From Biomphalaria glabrata (taxonomy: Eukaryota > Mollusca > Gastropoda > Planorbidae), in the NCBI RefSeq assembly GCF_947242115.1, contig NC_074713.1, forward strand, positions 12,530,001-12,594,000: a stretch of 64,000 nucleotides of DNA, given 5' to 3'. Positions 17,801 to 30,479 of the stretch are shown one piece after another. The number at the start of each line of letters is the position of its first letter. Position 1 is the stretch's first letter. The position numbers and the translations under genes were made by a program. Below the pieces are notes generated by a model. It made no database searches, was not told the DNA's origin, and worked only from the letters and a program-made list of their open reading frames with translations.

Positions 17801-19574
17801 TGAACATTAGATTAGATTAATAAACTCTTGAATCAATAATACCTTACATTAGAAAATTCTCGAATGTGATTGCCCTTTCAAGAACGCAATAGTCCTTTCA
17901 AAACTGATGTTGGATCTAAATCTATGCTAGTTCTCTAGTCAAATTTAAATTTATTTTTTCTTTGAAAAATTATAACAGACAAACTAGCGCTTTCTCTGTG
18001 TGGCCTACAAGCTAGCAATTTTTTTCTCAGTGATACACATCAACTGTTAAATTTCTAGGAAAATCTTTAGAGCTGTTTTTTTGAGATCCGTGTCCAGGTA
18101 CCACCCACCCTCCAGGTTCTATGAAATTCTGACTTACATAAGTTATTGTAAAAAACAAGAGTTGCATTTTTTTATAACTTTACCCAGCAAACTGATTTTT
18201 CAGGAAAGTTTTCTAATTCATTTAAACCTTTTTTTTTTTTAAAACTTACTGTAATACATCAGGGAATAAGTTATTCATGACTTTGTTATAAGAATTAATG
18301 ATATATTTATAATAGATTATATGAGCCTAGAAGTTTGAACAACTATACAGACATTGTTTTTATTTACATATAAACATTTGCGGTTTGTATAGAGGAGATA
18401 GATCCAGAGTAAAATATTTTTTTTTATATAACTTTATGCAAACCAACCAGTATAAAAAACATACAGCAGTTTAAATCCCCTAATTTTTGTCTCTAATGTT
18501 ATGAATTAATTAATACTAACTTTTTAGTACTGCAGCCTGTCCAGTTTTGTTAGTGTTGTACAGCACTAGGTAACCATCTTCATCTACAATACCAACAACA
18601 TGCTGCCACTGGTACACTGAAGAACAAATAGATTAATAACTGTTCACTTTTAAAGCCTCTTCGTCTAATGTACTGTTCACAATCAGCTCTATTGAAGCCA
18701 TTTTTCAAGTTTATAAAAGTGAACACACGCACACACACAAATGAGCAACATTCACAATTTCTTGCTAAAGTAGAGAGAAGTTAATTTTTTAAAATGTAAC
18801 ATTAAGTATATGTTTTCAAAAATTAGTCTGAGAAAATAGGAGTTTGTAAACCTTTTTTTTTTTTACTCTTCGCTAGATACCTAAAAAATGACTTGTTCAA
18901 CTGTGAAATAACCAACAAGTAATAATAATAAATATAATAATGAAATCTCGAGAAGAAAGAAAAAAAATTACAATCTATTTATACAAAAATTAAGTAGTCT
19001 CTGTTTACAGGACAAAACAATGGAACTTTCAAATACAAAATTTAATTTTTAAAATCCTATGATTAAAAATAAACATAATATTTCTTCAATTGTAATACTT
19101 ACTTTTAGCAAAAGCACATGCCAGAGGTGGAACAGACATCTGAAAACAAATTTGAAAATAGTGCATTCATTAATTTTGTTTTTTTTTTTGTGCCTACGGG
19201 TTGCTTTTTGTTTAGTAGAAATTAATCAATATAGAAAAAAAGTAGATATAGGTTTCTTATATGTACAAATTACAGTATGTAAGAAAAAACCTTTAATTCC
19301 TTCCACGTCCGTCAAAGATAAAACTTATATTCAAGCAATTTTCAAATCAAATTACAAATGGCCACTAAACAAATTTTCTGTACACAACATACCATGAATG
19401 TTATCAATCACAACTAACAGAGATTAAGTGAAATATGACAATCACATTTTTTGTCTAAATTCTACAATGAAATGCTCACCCCATCACTATCAATTGTAGA
19501 ATATTCATCTGTACTGTAATTCTTTAACTTTCTTAGAACAAATGAAGTATCTAGGGCAGGTGTCAACTGAGTGG
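13293..19574 (-). CDS. DTL: DTL (CDT2), CRL4 substrate receptor, N-terminal exon(s) missing
   Basis: Exons on the minus strand, given low-high: 19480-19574, 19103-19139, 18531-18616, 17216-17398, 16642-16707, 16350-16444, 15775-15848, 15558-15655, 15360-15464, 15142-15254, 14967-15056, 14747-14864, 14391-14642, 14038-14262, 13679-13918, 13293-13582 (stop 13295-13293). All splice GT-AG and in frame, giving about 721 residues, near the usual ~730. The WD40 propeller is clear: AVFDIEWLREENKILTASGD, GSRDGHIMLWDKR, FQDDNFVISAGAVDGCLKVWDIR, GYSSLVLTSNGLRLFANCTDD, NSTFYVKSALSPDDQFLLSG, SSDELAYIW, TAEVTSVAWCP. The two WDxR motifs (LWDKR, VWDIR) are the DDB1-binding type. In the known family CDT2 brings PCNA-bound substrates such as CDT1, p21 and SET8 to the CUL4-DDB1 ligase. 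The last four exons are tandem duplicates (see separate entry). The first coding exon, upstream of 19574, was not located. Confidence 0.95.
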
Positions 19575-19744
19575 CTGTGAAAAAAACAAACAACAGAACA
19601 CTAAGCTAGATTTTAAAAAAAATACCCATTAACATAATTACGTTAAAAACAATTTAATATTTGTGCAACTAGTTTAAGAATCTCATTGCATTTTATAGTA
19701 CCACTACTTAACCCACACACAAACCCTTTTTTTAAACAAATTAT

Positions 19745-19905
19745 TTATACATAAGTTGGGGAAAGTAAAGGCAGTTCATCATTGTGTTAGCTACATGACA
19801 CCCTCAGAGACCCTCATCAACCATCTACCACTGAAAAAGAAGACCTTTACATCATTTGCCCGACAGACCACATTGTCTGAAAGGGGAACTTTAATTGTAC
19901 TTAAT
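19745..19905 (+). repeat. SINE family A, body only
   Basis: Matches the second half of 9998-10252 from GTTGGGGAAAGTAAAGGCAG to GTCTGAAAGGGGAACTTTAA; the tRNA-like head is absent. Confidence 0.75.
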
Positions 19906-20453
19906 ATTAAGGCAGAGCAAGTGTGCATTCTGATGTTTATCAACATTCTACATTTGATGTCTAGCCATCATGTTTCAAAAATAATATTACACCCAAGTAC
20001 AATAACTTTGATTAAAAGTGCAAGCCAATTTATAAAGTAACCAACCTTTTGGTGTAATCAGTTCTTTTTTTACAAAATAATGAAAATTATTGTGACAGGT
20101 CACCAAGGATTCTTATCTTATATAATACAGACGTTACTTCGAAAAAGATGATTACGTCAATATAATATATGGTGGGAACGGGGCTCATAGGGCAATACCA
20201 ATAACTAGTTCTAGTTCTTAAACTTCTACATACAGAAGGTAAAGATAGTGTGAAATAAATAAATGATGATGTGGTACCAAAAGTAAGAGCTTAAGTGCTA
20301 TTCAACCTTTCTGCACTACATACATCTAGACTAGACCTATATTATCTATTTGATATATATAGATACCCGGTATATAAAAGAAAAAAATACTTTTTAAAAA
20401 CCTCATTTATAGTGAGTGAAATCGCAGCAATTATTTTGAATTAATCCAAGTTA

Positions 20454-21330
20454 TTAATTTTTTATGATTAAAAATTTAACCATCATCACCATCCAACTCC
20501 ATTTGAGTGAGGGCATGAGAGGTTTAAATCCTCTCTCGCAAAAGCCCTGGCCTGCTGTTAAGTGTTGTGAATGTATGTTACAGGTCGAGAATTTGTGGTT
20601 TCCCAAAGCTGTTGAGACAGAGGACTGCAAGTCTGAGGCAATCAAAGAGAATATGAGACACTATTTCCTTTCATGTGAGTCAAAGTTTGTCCTGAAACAT
20701 GAAATATGGGCCAATAGAACAGTGGCCCATCCTTCACTGTGCTATAATATATAATAGCTAGCTCAGCCCTGAGCAGCCTCCACCACAGGGAGGCAGGGTC
20801 AGGGCAACTCATGTGCTCCCAGACTTTGCATTTTTATTTTTTACTTATCCCAGCATTCAATCCATTTTTTCATTGTTTGAAATGCCAGAGCATGATGGAA
20901 ATTCACAGCCTGCTCAGTGGGTGGTGTTGGCACTTCATGGTGGGCCAAGGAAGCTGCAATGGTTTAACAGTCATACCTATGTGACCTGGTACCCACTGCA
21001 TCTACTGAGTGCAGTTGCGTTGGTTTATACAGCATGAAGCAAAGATGATATTGGGTGGCCATGGTCCAGGGCTTCACAAAACCTAAAAAAAAAGTTTCGA
21101 GTCAGTGACCATGACAATCTGTGTTGCCCTCAAATGTCCCTCGCCCGAGTTGAGTCAATTACTTTTAAATCTTCATAGATTGCAATGGCCTTTACATCAA
21201 AATTGAAAACACTACTACAAGGTCCAAAGATTTTAACTGAGTCAAGAAACTCAATGTAAACTCCATAATCTGCTCTTCCAGGATCATTTATGAAGACCCA
21301 TCAGCAAAGTCAGAAGTGAAATTTTCAAGT
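20454..21330 (-). mobile_element. LINE 3' region with RNase H and terminal zinc motif (I/R1-like), decayed
   Basis: The minus strand carries GRADYGVYIEFLDSVKIF, PCSSVFNFDVKAIAIY and WVPGHIGM, a retrotransposon RNase H domain, followed toward 20454 by the tail that in the copy at 52625-56035 reads CPRYGEGEETVPHNLFDC. Nucleotide identity with that copy is obvious (AACTCCATTTGAGTGAGGGC, GCAAAAGCCCTGG, ACAGGTCGAGAATTT). RNase H points to the I or a related clade. Stops interrupt every frame. Confidence 0.75.
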
Positions 21331-21689
21331 TATTAGATCTAGATAGATCATAGATCTAGAATCATCTATTAATAGTAAAAGACTAGATCTGGTCTAGTAT
21401 GGATCTCTAGAATCTATTATTTTATAGTATTATTATATTATTAATTTATTAACTTAATATTATAGAATAAAATAAAGAATCAAATAACAACAATTGCTAT
21501 ATATTTATTGTAGACTATTAGATCTATTTTTATAGATCTTGAGTCTACTGCTGGTTTAATAAACAATTAAAGAGACTTTGCAAACTGAAAGAAAACCTAT
21601 TTTAAAAATTTAAAGAAACTAAGGCAGAAAGAGTCCACAAAAGTACAATAAAATCATAACACCTAACCCAAAAACTTAGCAGACAGATG

Positions 21690-23140
21690 CAGAGCGAGTT
21701 ATCTAGCTAGAATACCATCAAGTCCAGATGCTTTATTTCGTATAATGTTTGCTAATAGTTTTTGTATCCCTTTTTCTTGTACTTCTATATCTCTGTTGTC
21801 AAATTAAGTAATATGTCTATTTAGGATGTTAGCTTTAGTTTCATTATCATTATGTGTTATCTTCTATTTTTAATGGTGCTATTTTTGCTGTTTCCATTTT
21901 CTTAGAATTAATGTATGACCATAAGTTTTTGTTGTTATCCTTAGATATTACAAATTACATTGTTTATGTTTACACTCTGCAGCTGTCTTCTTACTTTTTG
22001 GGTTAGGTGTTTAATTTTAATATACTTTTTATAAACTCTTTCTGCCTAAGTTTCTTTAAATTTTCTATATAGTTTTCCTTTTGTTTTCAAAGCTTCTTTA
22101 ATCTATTATTAAACCAGTATTTATATATTTTGTTTGATGTGTATTTAGTTGGTATATGATTTTCTATAATGTTTTTAAGTTTTTAATGAAATTCCATGGG
22201 TTAGTTGGTTAACGTTTTTTTCTGATAAGAATGTTTGTTGAAAGTTTAATGCAGCTTGGTGTAGTTGTGTTAGGTTGCATTTGTTCCAGAGTAAGATTTT
22301 TCTTATGGGTTTTATATTGGCTACTGCTTTTATCGGACTGTGTATTTTAATGATATCATGGATAATATCATAATCTACTACTAATCCAGGACTGTTGGTT
22401 AAGAAGAGATCTAATGTGTTGTTTAAACTAGTTGGTTTTTTAATGATTTGATCTAAACTTAGGTTGTATAAAGTTTCTATGAAAAGCTCATTTATGTCCT
22501 TAAGGTTTTGGTGTTTTCTAATTTATATCAGGTAGGTTGACGTCACACATAATCCAATAAACTGCATTTGTATTTATTTCTTTAAGTGTAGTTAACTGCT
22601 TGCATAGTTCTTGCATGTACTCTAAACTAGAATTTGGTGGTCTGTAGATACTGCCTATTGTTAGGGATGTTGAGGTGGTTTTAATTTTACAAAATGTTGA
22701 TTCTATATTTTTTTAGTTACGTTACAAGGTAATTTCTCCTGCTATACATTATAAGAGTGTTTTTTATTGCTAAAATATGATTCTGTCCTATCTTTTCTAA
22801 AAATTCCATAATCACTATTGAAAATTTCTGCATTAAAAATTTCAGGACGTAGCCAAGTTTCTGCTCCTTCATTTATGTCTGGTTTCTCACATTCTAATAA
22901 GATTTCTAAGTCTGCTGATTTGTTCCAAATGCTTTGAAAATGTATTACTAGGACTAAGGTTTTGAGGTACTTTGGTATTACTGCATTAGTAGGTTTATTT
23001 AATGAATTTAATGTTTTATTAGATTTACTTTTTAACAGGAGTGGATCTGGCTTGTGGTTGGTGAGAAATGAGAGTTTGATTTGGGATGGTATTTAGGATG
23101 TTGTATGGGTCAGAAGTATCTGCATCAAAGAAGTCAAACA
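21690..23140 (-). mobile_element. LINE endonuclease region (L2/CR1-like), reverse transcriptase lost
   Basis: From 23140 downward the minus strand reads YLKTLVLVIHFQSIWNKSAD, LEILLECEKPDINEGAETWL, SDYGIFRKDR and MCDVNLPDIN, the apurinic endonuclease signature of L2/CR1-type LINEs. The piece stops just after RNKASGLDGI (near 21725), the motif just before the polymerase fingers, so the RT domain has been lost. Stops are present. Confidence 0.75.
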
Positions 23141-24420
23141 TTTATTATTAGTAGGAGTCTAGATCTAAGATTACTCTAGACTCTGGATCTAGTATTCTAG
23201 TTAATCTAGTTCAGTAGTAGTTCTAGAATCAATTTAGTTTTATTTTAGATATATAATAGATCTAGAAATAGTAGAATCTATATAGATCTAGATCTAGGTT
23301 ATAGACTATAGTCACTATATTCTACTTTCTAGACTATAGATCTAATCAATCTAATCTAGATTATATATTGTATATAGATCTATATAATTTAGATATAAAA
23401 TAGATAGGTCTAGATGTCTAATTACTAGATCTAATAAGGCTAATTAATAAATTTAAATTATCCAGTACATTATTTATTATTAATTATAATTATACATAGA
23501 TCTAGAATCTAGATCTACATCATACACTCATTAAGTAACTCATGATAATAATAAATAATTATAATTTATTGTATAGATCTACTCTAATTCTAATTTAAAC
23601 TAAAATATAAAATAATGATTTATATTTATAATGACTAGATCTAGACCTAGATTATAATTTTATAGAATAAATATTTATTTTTATTATAATAATACTAACT
23701 AATACTAAAGATACTTTAATTTATACTCATACTTTTAATAATACTAAGAACCTAGATAGACCTAGAAAAAAAAAAAATCTAGATCAAGTACTGAGACACT
23801 AAGTAGATCTAGATGACTTAATTTTTTAAAAGTAGATCTAAATTGAAACTTAAATTAATTAATAGATCTATACTATATAGTATAGTTAACTATACTATAC
23901 TATAGCCATAGCCTAGTATAGACATACTGACATACACATAGTATAGTCTATACTATAGTGACTCATAGTCATCTAGTGACAATCTAGTCTATATAGACTA
24001 TAGAGTCTAGATTCTATACTTTACTATAGTACTATAACTATACTATAGTATGTATATAGATTATAGATATAGATCTATAATATAATATATCATTATTATA
24101 CGATATATGGTATGATTATGATAATAATAATAATGATATAGTCTAGAATAGATTAATTAATTTAATAGATCTAGAGTATTCTAGAGTAATCTAGACTCTA
24201 GTCAATCTAGAATTTATAATCTACTTAATCTACTTTTCTAAACAATCTAGAATAGATCTAAACTAAAATACACTAATAACTAGTCTAATTCAGTAATTGT
24301 GACTAATTATATTTATAGTTATATTTTTTTTTTATAGTTATAGATCTAGAATCTAGTCCTAGAGTCTAGTAAGATTAGTACTATAGTATTACTATTAGAT
24401 CTAGTATTAATTAGATAATC
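23140..24420. repeat. TAGATCTAGA-rich low-complexity block
   Basis: About 1.3 kb of very AT-rich DNA packed with TAGATC, TCTAGA and AGATCTAGA words and with CTATAGTATAG runs. The words are self-complementary, so the block can fold at many scales. It is not a regular tandem repeat. Smaller clusters occur at 21330-21560, 32020-32150 and 45020-45120. No coding frame. Confidence 0.8.
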
Positions 24421-24429
24421 AATTAATTA

Positions 24430-24846
24430 ATCATTGGCAAAAATCAAACCCCATTTGGGCAGTTGTTTGAGACAAACATCTCTAAAAAAGCTAACAAGAT
24501 CCTCGAAATAAAGAATCACCCTTTGTGTCAGGATTTTGTATTTTACCATCACAAATGAGATACAAGACACCAATAGCAAAGACAAACAGACACAAACACT
24601 CTTTTGTTCCCCTGGCAATCAAATAATTAAATAAGAACAATCTGGTATAAACTTTGTCACATGTAAATTATGAGTGAGTCTGGTGTGAATGTGTTTGACT
24701 ATGGTTTCTTATAGTTTTAAGTTTTATAATTAGATCTTAATCTAGGATTCTAGATCTATAGTCTATAATGTTTTTTGTTTGGTGTAATGCACAAATTGTA
24801 AGACAAATTTCCTTACGGCTACGGATAATAAAGATTATTATTATTA
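24430..24846 (+). mobile_element. 3' end of a LINE (same family as 11640-11856)
   Basis: Broken frames read KNHPLCQDFVFYHH and FVPLAIK, the end of ORF2 in CR1/L2/I-type LINEs, followed by a 3' UTR nearly identical to that at 11640-11856 and ATTATT at the tip. A short TAGATC-rich insertion sits near 24730-24765. Confidence 0.75.
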
Positions 24847-25498
24847 ATACACTATAAATATACTACTATACTACAGAGTAAGAGTTGATTTTCAATTTTC
24901 ATTACACATTTAATCGATTTATGATCATTTATTACTAATATTACACTTGTGTAATTGTGTACAGTTACTGACTCAACTCAGTCACTCAGTGACAGTGAGT
25001 TACTTTTTGTACACACACTTGACACACTCATCACACTGACTTGACTGACACTACACCCCGGCTATACAGTTATACAGACCTGAACTTGAAGAACTGCCAA
25101 GTATTGATCTCTGAAATAAATAATGGTTTAGCATTTCCAGAAATTACACAAGTGTGACGACATAAAATGTAGACTAGACTGTGCTAGCTAACACTACTAA
25201 ATCGAAGAGTTATATCCAATAACAACGCTCGAATCTGTAATACGTAGATTCTAGATCTACACATCTAATTTTCTATATCCCGCGTTAGCTGGAAATTCGT
25301 TAAACTTTTTAGATGTTCGAATTATAAAAATACCCAGAATATAAGAATATCGACACAAAGAAATACCTAGATCGTCAGTGTAGCGAGTATTTGAGTATAT
25401 ATCTCTTGTCATATCTCTATCCGAGTATCATTCAAAACACAGACATTAATTACTTGACTCAATTTTAAAAATTACTTTATGCTTTCTTAGTATCTTAC

Positions 25499-25960
25499 CA
25501 TGGGCGAAGCCAAGATTTTTCCTTTGCGCAAACACACAGACCGACACACACACACGTGTATACTTAGCCTACATGCATATATATATATATATAGGCCTAC
25601 GTTTCATTGCATCGTCCCTTCCTTTCTTTTGGACGTCTTTTGTAGCCTAGAATAGTTTTTTTCTGGAGTTAGTGGAATGAAAATAGGCACCTCTGCCTTG
25701 CCAGCTAGAAGGTCTGGAGAAACGATGTGAGCTCTCCGAGCTGGGTTCTTGGTGGATTCCTGGCACCAAACATTATTTTCTGCGTTTGAAACTAAAAACA
25801 AGGCAAGGAATTTTCAAGACGTGATTTCATTTTGATTGTCAAAAGTAATAATGTTTGAAAGGTTCATTTGGCGTTGTAAAATTTGTTATTCACTGCATTT
25901 TATGAATGGAGCCAGCGACAGGTAGAAAAACAAATTAATGTTTGAAATGTTTTATTTCGG
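25499..25960 (+). mobile_element. CATGGGCG family copy, short and diverged
   Basis: Begins CATGGGCGAAGCCAAGATTT, then has the family's microsatellite stretch, the words CTTTCTTTTGGACGTC, TCTGGAGTTAGTGGA and GCCAGCTAG, and the block CACTGCATTTTATGAATGGA followed by GGTAGAAAAA. It lacks the LINE fragment and the minisatellite. Confidence 0.65.
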
Positions 25961-26039
25961 GTAGGATTGAACCTCAAATGACTGCATTTTTAAGTACCAA
26001 TGGATTTTGGTAAAAACTATGCAAAGGGATCTGTCTCTC

Positions 26040-26375
26040 TCTCAGAATTTCTCCTGCGGTAGTCTTAGAGAGGATATCATATGTGGATCTATCACTCCTG
26101 AATCTACACTGAGACTCTGGGTAGACTCTAGTTAAGCTATTACTTGCAGCCTTGATAGTGCCACTCTAGCAAAGATTTCCCCAACTATGCTGAGGAGAGA
26201 GATTGCGTTATAATTGCTGCAGTCACTCCGATCTCCATTGTTCTTATATATTGTTACTACATTTGCGTCACACATGTCTTGTGGGACATGGCCTGCTTCC
26301 CAGCAGCTTCAGAGGAGATTATATAGAGTGCAAAACTGTGCACAATTTCAGCTTGATCCGTGATTAGCCACATCT
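26040..26375 (-). pseudogene. LINE reverse transcriptase fragment
   Basis: The minus strand gives WEAGHVPQDMCDANVVTIY, KNNGDRSDCSNYNAISLLSI and VGEIFARVALSRLQ. This matches the conserved RT fingers region of animal non-LTR elements (VPQDMxDANIVxLYKNKGDR, YRGISLLSIVGKIFARV). Only about 110 residues are present. Confidence 0.85.
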
Positions 26376-26559
26376 GTGAATACTGAAGTATTTGTTTCCA
26401 TTTTTGCTATTAAAACAAAATAATGAATTACCAGTAATAAATTGTCCAACTAGTTACTTTTTTTTTTAAATCAATGAATAATGTGTGGGGAAAAAAAGAT
26501 TATTCCCTTTTTACAAGATAGATAGACAGAGTGAGTTGATATAAGCTTTGTAAAAAGGG

Positions 26560-26995
26560 CAACAAAGATTAAGGCTGCTAAGAAAAATGCCATCCTTTTA
26601 TGCTAGCGAAAAAGCATTGTCCATTTTTTATCATGCCCTCATCTGCAGTATTTTAAGTTTCAACATCACTGCCTGGTATGGAAATCTGAACATAAAAAAT
26701 AAAAATTAACTTTATAAAATTGTAAATCTGCTAGTAGGCAGCAAACAAACCGCACTCGAACACCTATTTGAGAAAAAAGTAACACTCTTTTGTCCTTTTG
26801 GCAATTACATCTTTGAACAAAATGTAACTTACTGTTGTAAATTTCGCAAGTAATGTTAAATAGAAACTGAGATATGAACGTATATCGTGTGTGCTATCGT
26901 AAAATTTTTTCTCTAATTATGTATTGTTTTTTTGTAATGCAAAATAGTAAAACAAATTTCCCCTCACGGAGAATAATGATTATTATTATTATTAT
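26560..26995 (+). mobile_element. LINE 3' end, internally deleted
   Basis: Frames read KALSIFYHALICSILSFNIT, AWYGNL and KIVNLLVGSKQT, then LFCPFGNYIFEQN, and finish in ACGGAGAATAATGATT plus (ATT)n. The order follows a CR1/L2/I-type ORF2 C-terminus with a deletion before the last 20 residues. Confidence 0.65.
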
Positions 26996-27539
26996 TATCC
27001 ACAAACTCAACAAAAAAAAAATGCATATATTTTTAAAGGAAAGTGAGATTAAATTTACAAGAAATATATTCCTTTCTTCTAAAATATAACATGCTTTTAG
27101 ATATAAGTAATTTCATTCATAAGTGAATCTTTATTGAAGCTTTTGAAAAAATGTAAGGGCTTCCACAAAATCCTGCCCCGGGGCCTACACATAGGCCTAC
27201 TTAAATCCGGCTCTGCTGCTAATTATTCGACTTTCTCGAATCTTTTTTTTTTTTCTGTATTTATTCTTCTATCGATGATTCGAGATCTAGACTTTAAATA
27301 TTTAGCAAGTAAAAGAAATATCGAATTCTGTTGCCTGGGAAACGTTAAAGAGGTTGAATTATTATTTTTTATTTGTGTGTGTGTGTGTGCTATTGCAATG
27401 AATGGCGAAACCGATTTGTGGAAGAGGTTTATAAAAAAGATCTAAAAGATAGAGAGATGACTAAATTTCTCCGACCTATTCTTTGTATTTGGTTGAAACT
27501 TGGTTCAAAGTTCTATTTATACAAAACCCTCAAACCATT

Positions 27540-28025
27540 TGAAATTGTCGTGTAGAGTTGTGCATCGCATTTGGAACCGTAAGGCCAGCAAAGCGAACAA
27601 GAGCCCCCCCCCCCCTTTCCTCTACCGGCCTGAATGAACGGTGTACCCCTCGCATACACAGTTCTATCTGGTGGAGGTGAGACTCGGGGTTAAACTCAAG
27701 TTTAGTTTTGCGTTCACTTCCAGTGGCACGGACACTCTGGACTTGCAGACTAGAGACGCGGCGGAGGCTCCCACCATTTTCCTTTGATCTACAAGGGCTA
27801 ACAGTGCGGGACATGTCATTCATATATATGTAACGGCGACTGGACGTTGACAGATCGCCGTTGGAGCTCTTTTACATCCCCGCACAGTGCAAAGAAGATG
27901 CTCTCGCACCATCTTAGGTACTCCCGCTGTTGTACTACCTTTGGCCTAGTCGTCCCCTTCCACGACCGTTTTCACCCGGGCGCCACGGTCAGGCAGAGCA
28001 GCGTGCCATCAGACTAGGTTATGAA
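27540..28025. other. GC-rich island of unknown origin
   Basis: About 480 bases clearly richer in G+C than the AT-rich surroundings, containing a C14 run, GACTCGGGGTTAAACTC, an inverted pair CGGCGA / TCGCCG around 27835-27861, and CCCGGGCGCC. A 97-codon open frame exists on the minus strand (27823-27530), but I recognise no domain in it. It could be an unclassified repeat or a fragment of a lost element. Confidence 0.4.
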
Positions 28026-28609
28026 TATACAAATTTGACAGGAAAGCAAGGCCCCTAAGATTAAAAAAAAAAACGAGATGATAGATCTGTTGGGCAATGC
28101 AGTTTTAGAAAAAAAATACCGGTTGTTGACAGCACTAAAGACATATCTAAATTTGATCAAATTAGTACCTGATAATGTTTCGTGATCTCCGATGACAGAA
28201 TACACAAAGAAATAGTAATTAGATAGCCATTTCTTGGTTTCCATATTTGTGACCAGAAGTCTGCAGAATGTCATGAACAAATGCTGCAAGTAATGAAAAA
28301 TTCCTATTTATCCTGAAATAAATTGCGAGGCTAAATAAGCTATGGTGGTGCTTCCAATATGAGTGGATAGTACAATGGGCTTCAGCTGCTCGCTCATAAT
28401 GTTCAGTGTGCTAACCACGACTTACACTTGGTCTTAAAGGATTGTGTCAGCTGCGTTCAAGACGTTGCAGATTTCTTAGACTTGGTATGTGTTTTTTTTT
28501 TTTTTTTTTTTGCTCACAACTCAAGATGGGCGCGTCTTGAATCCAACAGGGTGATCAAAGGTGGTTGTCAAGGAATGATGCTATAAGAGCAATGTGATTA
28601 AGATATTAT

Positions 28610-28706
28610 AGTTGTAGTTATAATGTTTTTCGTTTGGTGTAATGCACAAATTGTAAGACAAATTTCCATACGGATAATAAAGATTATTATTATTATTATT
28701 ATTATT
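28610..28706 (+). mobile_element. LINE 3' tip with (ATT)n tail
   Basis: TAATGCACAAATTGTAAGAC, AAATTTCCATACGGATAATA then ATTATT repeats; same 3' end as 11640-11856. Only about 100 bases remain, typical of strong 5' truncation. Confidence 0.8.
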
Positions 28707-30479
28707 TTGATGTATTAAATCTAATTACTTTGTGTTCCCCAAAGAAAACAAAACACTGGTCTAGCTGCAGCATTTAGGGAAAATTAGAACCATTCGATAC
28801 TGTTGTTCTGCTTATTGTCGAGTACACAATCGTAAGCACAATCAAAGTTGTGTACAAAAAAAAGTTCGATTGGTGAGCACTAGAGAGCAGCAAGAACTAC
28901 ACAAAGTTTGAGTCCGCTGGAGAAGATCTATAATGAAGTAAGTCATTTGAGAATGAGAAATGACTTTGAGAGTGTAAAAAATGAGGCTGCTGAATAGTGC
29001 TGAAGTAGCTCGATCTTTTTGGTGTTTCGCTCCACACAATTGCGGTAAGTTAAAGGGCACTTTGATGAGCCTACTACTAATTCATGGGCGTAGCCAGGAT
29101 TTTTTTCGGGAGGGGGGTCTTGTGGGGATTCATTTTTCTCCCCCCCCCCCCCCCCGCAGAAAAATATATTTATATGTATGTATGTGTGTGTGAGTGTACA
29201 TAATCTTTATTACATTCTGACCCCTCATTCTTTCGGAAGACGTTCATTGTGCCCTAGAATTTCTTCCTGGAGTTGGTGGAAAAATGTAACTCCCCGCCAT
29301 TGCCAGCGAAGCCCCGCCGCAAAACACTATTTCTGGTATTGAAAGCCAACAAAATGCATATTCTGAAGTATCTACAGTGCATTTTCCTGTTATTTAAAAG
29401 TTTTATTTAAAAACCTAATGTGCTATTCTTACTGACTTAGACACTTCCGCGCCGTTCGGCGCATTTGCCGTCAAGCTGTTTCCACAAAAATCTGTCACTG
29501 GTAATGTCTGAAGCCTCTTCCCACCTGCTCTGAGAACCTCCATCAATGCGTGGCGCCAAGTTGTACTTAATAGGATGTCATCGCAATTCTTATTATGCGT
29601 AATTCATTTTGTCGGAGAACATGTCCCGCAAACCTCATGCGACGCTGTCACAATCTTACTCTCAGTTCGGCATAGCATTTCCTTGATTTAGACCCGATCT
29701 CTATAACTGACTCCTAAAATATGTCTTAGCCATCTTTGTTGAGCCACATTTAGTCTTTTTAGCGGCCCCCGAAAGGAGAAAAAGCCGCTATTATTAGCGG
29801 CCCCCGTAAGGAGAAAAAGCCGCTATTAGGTTTGTGCTAAACGTCCGTCTGTCCGTCTGTCACACTCAGATCTCGAAAACTAGAAGAGATATAAAAAATA
29901 TTATTTCATCATTAAATGCGGCTTGAAAAGTTTAGGTGCAACGGCTACTTTTGGTTTTCTAAAAGCAAACCGTTTAATTTATAAAATTAATTATGCAAGC
30001 GATTTTTTCATAAAAATACACCAATTCTAAAACAATTAGGTAAGTGTAAGGGAGGCAATGTTACAATATGCTAACAAAGATTGACAATTCTTGTGTATTT
30101 TCAGTATCACTAGATCAAATATATTTATAAAATGTACAGAAAATGTTTACAACAAATATAAATAATAGTTAAAGGTGTTTTTTCTGGTCAACTAGCTGCT
30201 AAAATTAAAAGAAAACATTTCTGTTTGTTTATTAAGGCTAATAATGCAGTTTGTATGTAAATATCACGCACATTTTTTAAAATGGACTTTTTATGCAGCG
30301 ACTTTCGTGCAGTAGCGTAACGTCGCAACATGTTGCGGTGCTAAACCAATTCCTTAAACTTTAAAAAAAAAAAGATTTTATTTATTTTTTGTTTAGTGCT
30401 CCCATCCGAATAAAAGAAGATTATTTTTGTGTGTTTTGTCTGTTGGTCGGTCTGTCCGTCACGATTAGATTAACATATA

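Noticed and set aside
25080-25110. Possible small upstream DTL exon on the minus strand (RSILGSSSSS, good acceptor and donor, correct phase)
   Set aside because: Only 31 bases, no start codon and no similarity to the usual DTL N-terminus; could be chance.
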